Source of the DNA: an uncultured Oscillospiraceae bacterium
GTDB lineage: Bacteria > Bacillota > Clostridia > Oscillospirales > Ruminococcaceae
Length of the DNA stretch: 37,078 bases
Direction: 5' to 3'
NCBI GenBank assembly: GCA_934446565.1
Contig: CAKSEO010000027.1
Location: forward strand, 1 to 37,078
Position 1 is the stretch's first letter. Every line of letters starts with the position of its first letter. The notes under the pieces were generated by a model. It did no database searches. It had not been told where the DNA came from and saw nothing but the letters and a program-made list of their open reading frames with translations. The translations under genes were made by a program, and so were the position numbers. This document shows positions 34,267-37,078 of the stretch, piece after piece.

Positions 34267-34548
34267 TCACCGCTCCGTTGTGTTGTAAAAGCTGACGTTG
34301 CCGTACTTCCCGGCAAGCCGCCGCGCGTCCTCGTCCCATTCGTTTCCTGCTGAAAGTATCACCACCCGCCGGACGTGCGGGTTCCTCCTCGCGGATTCCA
34401 CAAAACCGTCGATGTCCTCGCCGCTGCGCACGAACACGTCGTGCTTCACGGCTCCCCGGGCAAGCACAGCCCAGGCGATGAGCTTGACCAGCACGGCAAG
34501 CCCGAATATCATCAGGAACATTATCGAAAAAACGTACAGGAACTCCAT
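34267..34548 (-). CDS. Small single-span membrane protein, unrecognised
   Basis: I do not recognise this protein. The 93 residues begin with a long hydrophobic stretch (about 3-31) that forms one, possibly two, membrane spans. A soluble, charged domain follows (about 35-93) with GEDIDGFVESARRNPHVRRV and VVILSAGNEWDEDARRLAG. The domain alternates strands and helices and may be a small alpha/beta fold. The ATG at 34548 is chosen because GGAGG lies eight bases upstream; a GTG six bases earlier is too close to that site. The gene sits seven bases before recD2 and 45 bases after prmA, so it is likely in their operon. No function is proposed. Confidence 0.75.
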   Translation of the reverse strand: MEFLYVFSIMFLMIFGLAVLVKLIAWAVLARGAVKHDVFVRSGEDIDGFVESARRNPHVRRVVILSAGNEWDEDARRLAGKYGNVSFYNTTER

Positions 34549-34593
34549 ATACACCGCCTCCTGCGGCAGTATATGCAGCCCTGAAATAATTTG

Positions 34594-35562
34594 TTATCTG
34601 TGGAGGATAATGCAGTTCCAGCCCTCTTCGTTGCGGCTGTCCGCGATAACGAAGCCGTTCTCGGTCAGCGCTGCGTTCACCTCGTCAAGGCGCTCGTCGA
34701 TTATTCCGGAAACGATGAGCGTAGCCTCCGGCTTCATGAACCCCGCGAACAGCGGACTCATGCCGATTATGACATCTGCGACGATGTTCGCGCATACTAC
34801 GTCGTAGCCCGTTCCCAGCTTTCCGCGGAGGTCCTCGTCGTCGATGATGTTGCCGCAGTACGCGGTGTAGTGCTCGTGGGTGAAGCTGTTCTTCTCAACG
34901 TTCTCGGAGGCAGTCTTTACTGCGTTCTCGAAAATGTCGCACATGGTCACCTTTTCAGCGCCGAAAAGCAGCGACGCAATGGAAAGAATGCCGCTTCCGC
35001 AGCCGAGGTCCAGCACCTTTGCGCCGGGCTTCACGATGTCCTCCAGCGCCTCCATCACCAGCTTTGTGGTGTGGTGCTGACCGGTGCCGAATGTGGAAGC
35101 CGGGTCTATCTCAAGGATACGGTCGCCGGCGCCGGGGGTGACGTCCTCCCAGGAGGGCTTTACTACCAGCGTTTTTCCTACGCGGAACGGCTTGTAGTAC
35201 TTCTTCCAGTTGTTAGCCCAGTCCTCCTCCTTTACGTTTGCGAGCTCCATGCGGAGGTTGCCGTAATAGCCGTCGGAGTTGTTCTGCTTCCATGTCTCTA
35301 TGAGGGAGCGTATCGCCGCGAGCGTTTCCGCGCCCTGGGCGTTGTCGTGGACGTACAGCGTGATGTGCGGCTCGACCTTGCTGAGCCCCATCAGTTCGTC
35401 GTCAACGTAGTCCCAGTTGGAATTCTTGTCGGCGAGGAAGCTCTCGAAATCCGCGCTGTCGCTTATTATAAAGCCGGTGATGCCGTAGTCGGTCAGCGCT
35501 CCGGTTATTCCGTCAATTGCCTGGGACGCGGTGTAGATGTCAGCCTGTATAAAATTATCCAT
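34594..35562 (-). CDS. prmA: Ribosomal protein L11 methyltransferase
   Basis: This 322-residue SAM-dependent enzyme methylates ribosomal protein L11. The N-terminal substrate-binding domain (1-110) is followed by a linker with WKKYYKPFRVGKTLVVKPSW. The Rossmann domain has DPASTFGTGQHHTTKL near residue 163 and the SAM motif VLDLGCGSGILSIAS near 189. The catalytic-side motif CANIVADVI lies near 267. The ATG at 35562 has AGGAG nine bases upstream. It is the first gene of the prmA-small membrane-recD2-comF unit and diverges from dapL. Confidence 0.95.
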   Translation of the reverse strand: MDNFIQADIYTASQAIDGITGALTDYGITGFIISDSADFESFLADKNSNWDYVDDELMGLSKVEPHITLYVHDNAQGAETLAAIRSLIETWKQNNSDGYYGNLRMELANVKEEDWANNWKKYYKPFRVGKTLVVKPSWEDVTPGAGDRILEIDPASTFGTGQHHTTKLVMEALEDIVKPGAKVLDLGCGSGILSIASLLFGAEKVTMCDIFENAVKTASENVEKNSFTHEHYTAYCGNIIDDEDLRGKLGTGYDVVCANIVADVIIGMSPLFAGFMKPEATLIVSGIIDERLDEVNAALTENGFVIADSRNEEGWNCIILHR

Positions 35563-35612
35563 ATTCTGTATCTCCTATAGTATTTTCTTACGCACATAAT
35601 AGTACATGATAC

Positions 35613-35641
35613 ATTATACACCATTTCCCCGGATAAATCAA
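35613..35641 (-). promoter_or_regulatory. Promoter for prmA
   Basis: Minus-strand TTGATT (35641-35636) and TATAAT (35618-35613) have a 17-base spacer. It lies about 50 bases upstream of the prmA ATG, in the 197-base divergent gap shared with dapL. Confidence 0.85.
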
Positions 35642-35670
35642 GCGATTTTTTCGCCCCGCGAAAAAAGCCG

Positions 35671-35699
35671 TTGACAAACCGCCTGAAATATAGTAAAAT
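35671..35699 (+). promoter_or_regulatory. Promoter for dapL
   Basis: TTGACA (35671-35676), a 17-base spacer and TAAAAT (35694-35699) fit the sigma-A consensus. An inverted repeat TTTTTTCG...CGAAAAAA (35646-35666) lies between this promoter and the divergent prmA promoter, about 30 bases apart from it. Overlapping regulation of the two genes is possible but not shown. Confidence 0.88.
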
Positions 35700-35759
35700 A
35701 TAGTTTGGACTAATCCCGTAATAAAGGGATAAATGAACAGACAGAAAGGAACTGAACAT

Positions 35760-36965
35760 ATGGCAAAGCTGAATGAAAATTTCTTCAACCTCAAGAAGAA
35801 CTACCTCTTTATTGATATCGGCAAGCGCGTCAAGGCGTACACCGCCGCTCACCCCGAGGCAAAGCTCATCAGAATGGGCATCGGCGACGTAACACAGCCG
35901 CTCGCTCCGGTAGTCGTTGACGCAATGGTCAAGGCTTCCAGGGAGATGGGCGTGAAGGAGACCTTCCGCGGCTACGAGGACAGCGGCGCAGGCTACGACT
36001 TCCTCCGCGAGGCTGTTTCCGACTACTACAAGAGCTTCGGCGCGGACGTTGACCCCGCCGTTATCCACATCAGCGACGGCGCAAAGAGCGACTGCGGCAA
36101 CATCATCGACATCTTCGGCGAGGGCAACACCGTTGTCGTTACCGACCCGGCTTACCCCGTTTACGTTGACAGCAACATCATGAGCGGCAATAACGTGGTC
36201 TACGCCAACTCCACTGAGGAAAACGGCTTCGCCGCAATGCCTCCCAAGGACGTCAAGGCTGACATAATCTACCTCTGCTCACCGAACAACCCCACCGGCT
36301 CCGTCTACACCAAGGCGCAGCTCAAGGAATGGGTGGACTACGCGCTGGCAAACAATGCAGTTATCATCTTCGACGCAGCCTACGAGGCGTTCATCACCGA
36401 GGCTGACCTCCCCAGAAGTATTTATCTGGTAGAGGGCGCTAAGAAGTGCGCCATCGAGATATGCTCCCTGTCCAAGACCGCAGGCTTCACCGGCACACGC
36501 TGCGGCTACACAATCGTCCCCGAGGAGCTTATCCAGAAGGACAGCAAGGGCAACGACGTGAAGATCGCAGACCTCTGGAACAGACGCCAGGGCAGCAAGT
36601 TCAACGGCGTATCCTACCCCGTACAGCGCGCAGCCGAGGCTGTGTTCACCCCCGAGGGACAGAAGCAGACCAAGGCTACCATCGCGTACTACCAGGAGAA
36701 CGCGCGTATCATCGCAAAGACCTGCGACGAACTTGGGATCAAGTACACTGGCGGTATCAACTCCCCGTACATCTGGCTCAAGAGCCCGAACGGCATGGGC
36801 AGCTGGGAATTCTTCGATTACCTGCTCAACGAGATCCAGGTAGTTGGTACTCCCGGCGCCGGCTTTGGCGCAAACGGCGACGGCTGGTTCAGACTGACCG
36901 CATTCAGCACTCACGAGCTGACCACCGAGGCAATGGAAAGATTCAAGACCCTTTTCAAGAAGTGA
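35760..36965 (+). CDS. dapL: LL-diaminopimelate aminotransferase
   Basis: This 401-residue PLP enzyme converts tetrahydrodipicolinate directly to LL-diaminopimelate, a one-step branch of lysine and peptidoglycan synthesis typical of Clostridia, plants and chlamydiae. The PLP lysine is K239 in SLSKTAGFTGTRCGY. RMGIGDVTQPL near the N-terminus, FRGYEDSGAGYDFLREAV and CSPNNPTGSVY also match DapL. The ATG at 35760 has AAAGGA nine bases upstream and gives the family start MAKLNENFFNLKKNYLF. It is the only intact plus-strand gene of the window. Confidence 0.95.
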   Translation: MAKLNENFFNLKKNYLFIDIGKRVKAYTAAHPEAKLIRMGIGDVTQPLAPVVVDAMVKASREMGVKETFRGYEDSGAGYDFLREAVSDYYKSFGADVDPAVIHISDGAKSDCGNIIDIFGEGNTVVVTDPAYPVYVDSNIMSGNNVVYANSTEENGFAAMPPKDVKADIIYLCSPNNPTGSVYTKAQLKEWVDYALANNAVIIFDAAYEAFITEADLPRSIYLVEGAKKCAIEICSLSKTAGFTGTRCGYTIVPEELIQKDSKGNDVKIADLWNRRQGSKFNGVSYPVQRAAEAVFTPEGQKQTKATIAYYQENARIIAKTCDELGIKYTGGINSPYIWLKSPNGMGSWEFFDYLLNEIQVVGTPGAGFGANGDGWFRLTAFSTHELTTEAMERFKTLFKK

Positions 36966-36978
36966 TCCATCATCATAA

Positions 36979-37003
36979 AGACCTCCGAGTGTCCCGGAGG
37001 TCT
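36979..37003 (+). other. Stem-loop in the dapL 3' region
   Basis: AGACCTCCG (36979-36987) and CGGAGGTCT (36995-37003) form a nine-base-pair perfect stem with a seven-base loop, 14 bases past the dapL stop. It lacks a U-run, so it may protect the mRNA 3' end or be part of a two-hairpin terminator with the next structure. Confidence 0.6.
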
Positions 37004-37013
37004 CAGCTTGTCG

Positions 37014-37053
37014 AAAAAGCCATCTTTCGTAGAAAAAAGAAAGAGGGCTTTTT
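37014..37053 (+). terminator. Probable terminator after dapL (bidirectional)
   Basis: AAAAAGCC (37014-37021) pairs with GGCTTTTT (37046-37053), giving a U-rich 3' arm on either strand around a 24-base A-rich loop. It would stop dapL transcripts and possibly transcripts entering from the right. Confidence 0.65.
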
Positions 37054-37078
37054 GAATATTAAGCAGTGAGGAATATGA

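Noticed and set aside
1..37078. CRISPR arrays, tRNA and rRNA genes, prophage or defence islands
   Set aside because: No regularly spaced repeats, no cloverleaf or rRNA-like sequence, and no phage or defence genes were recognised; apart from the IS110 element the content is housekeeping.

Overview
The window reads as a housekeeping stretch of a Gram-positive Clostridia chromosome, most likely an Oscillospiraceae/Ruminococcus-like gut bacterium. This rests on gene content and order, not on a database search: a SepF/YlmH/DivIVA division cluster next to ileS and lspA, hfq behind miaA, ymdB next to spoVS, a transketolase split into two subunits, and an LL-diaminopimelate aminotransferase (DapL). 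Nearly all genes lie on the minus strand, so transcription runs from high to low coordinates. Only the IS110-type element at the left edge and dapL at the right edge are on the plus strand. No tRNA, rRNA or CRISPR array was recognised, and no gene-free stretch exceeds about 250 bases.

Layout from left to right. 1-1250: an IS110-family element whose transposase is broken by one frameshift; its left end lies outside the window. 1253-5196: asparaginase with a Nudix hydrolase, then spoVS, ymdB and purA. 5358-8405: a small membrane protein whose start codon is out of frame by one base in an A-tract, then pnp and rpsO with leader structures. 8594-9601: galE behind a consensus promoter. 9742-12037: an ECF sigma factor and a large anti-sigma-like membrane protein in reversed gene order, behind an ECF-like promoter. 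12171-14846: split transketolase and a Cof-type HAD phosphatase. 14849-23588: a long division/translation cluster transcribed as hfq, HlyD-like gene, ylmE, sepF, ylmH, divIVA, ileS, lspA, rluD. 23838-31340: miaA, mutL, mutS, a YlbF-family gene and miaB. 31406-35562: comF, recD2, a small membrane protein and prmA. 35760-36965: dapL, divergent from prmA.

Most neighbours touch or overlap (TAATG, TGATG and ATGA junctions at purA/ymdB, hfq/HlyD-like, sepF/ylmH, Nudix/ansA and recD2/comF), so translational coupling is likely. Promoters are unusually legible: nine have 17-base spacers or extended -10 boxes, and several carry A/T tracts upstream. Clear intrinsic terminators separate the units, and one sits inside the cluster between ileS and lspA.

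I did not find a clear-cut new defence or mobile system. The items most worth following up are the reversed ECF/anti-sigma pair with a duplicated ectodomain, the HlyD-like adaptor inside the division cluster, the cysteine-rich tail on the YlbF-family protein, the out-of-frame A-tract start of the small membrane protein, and the structured rpsO and pnp leaders.
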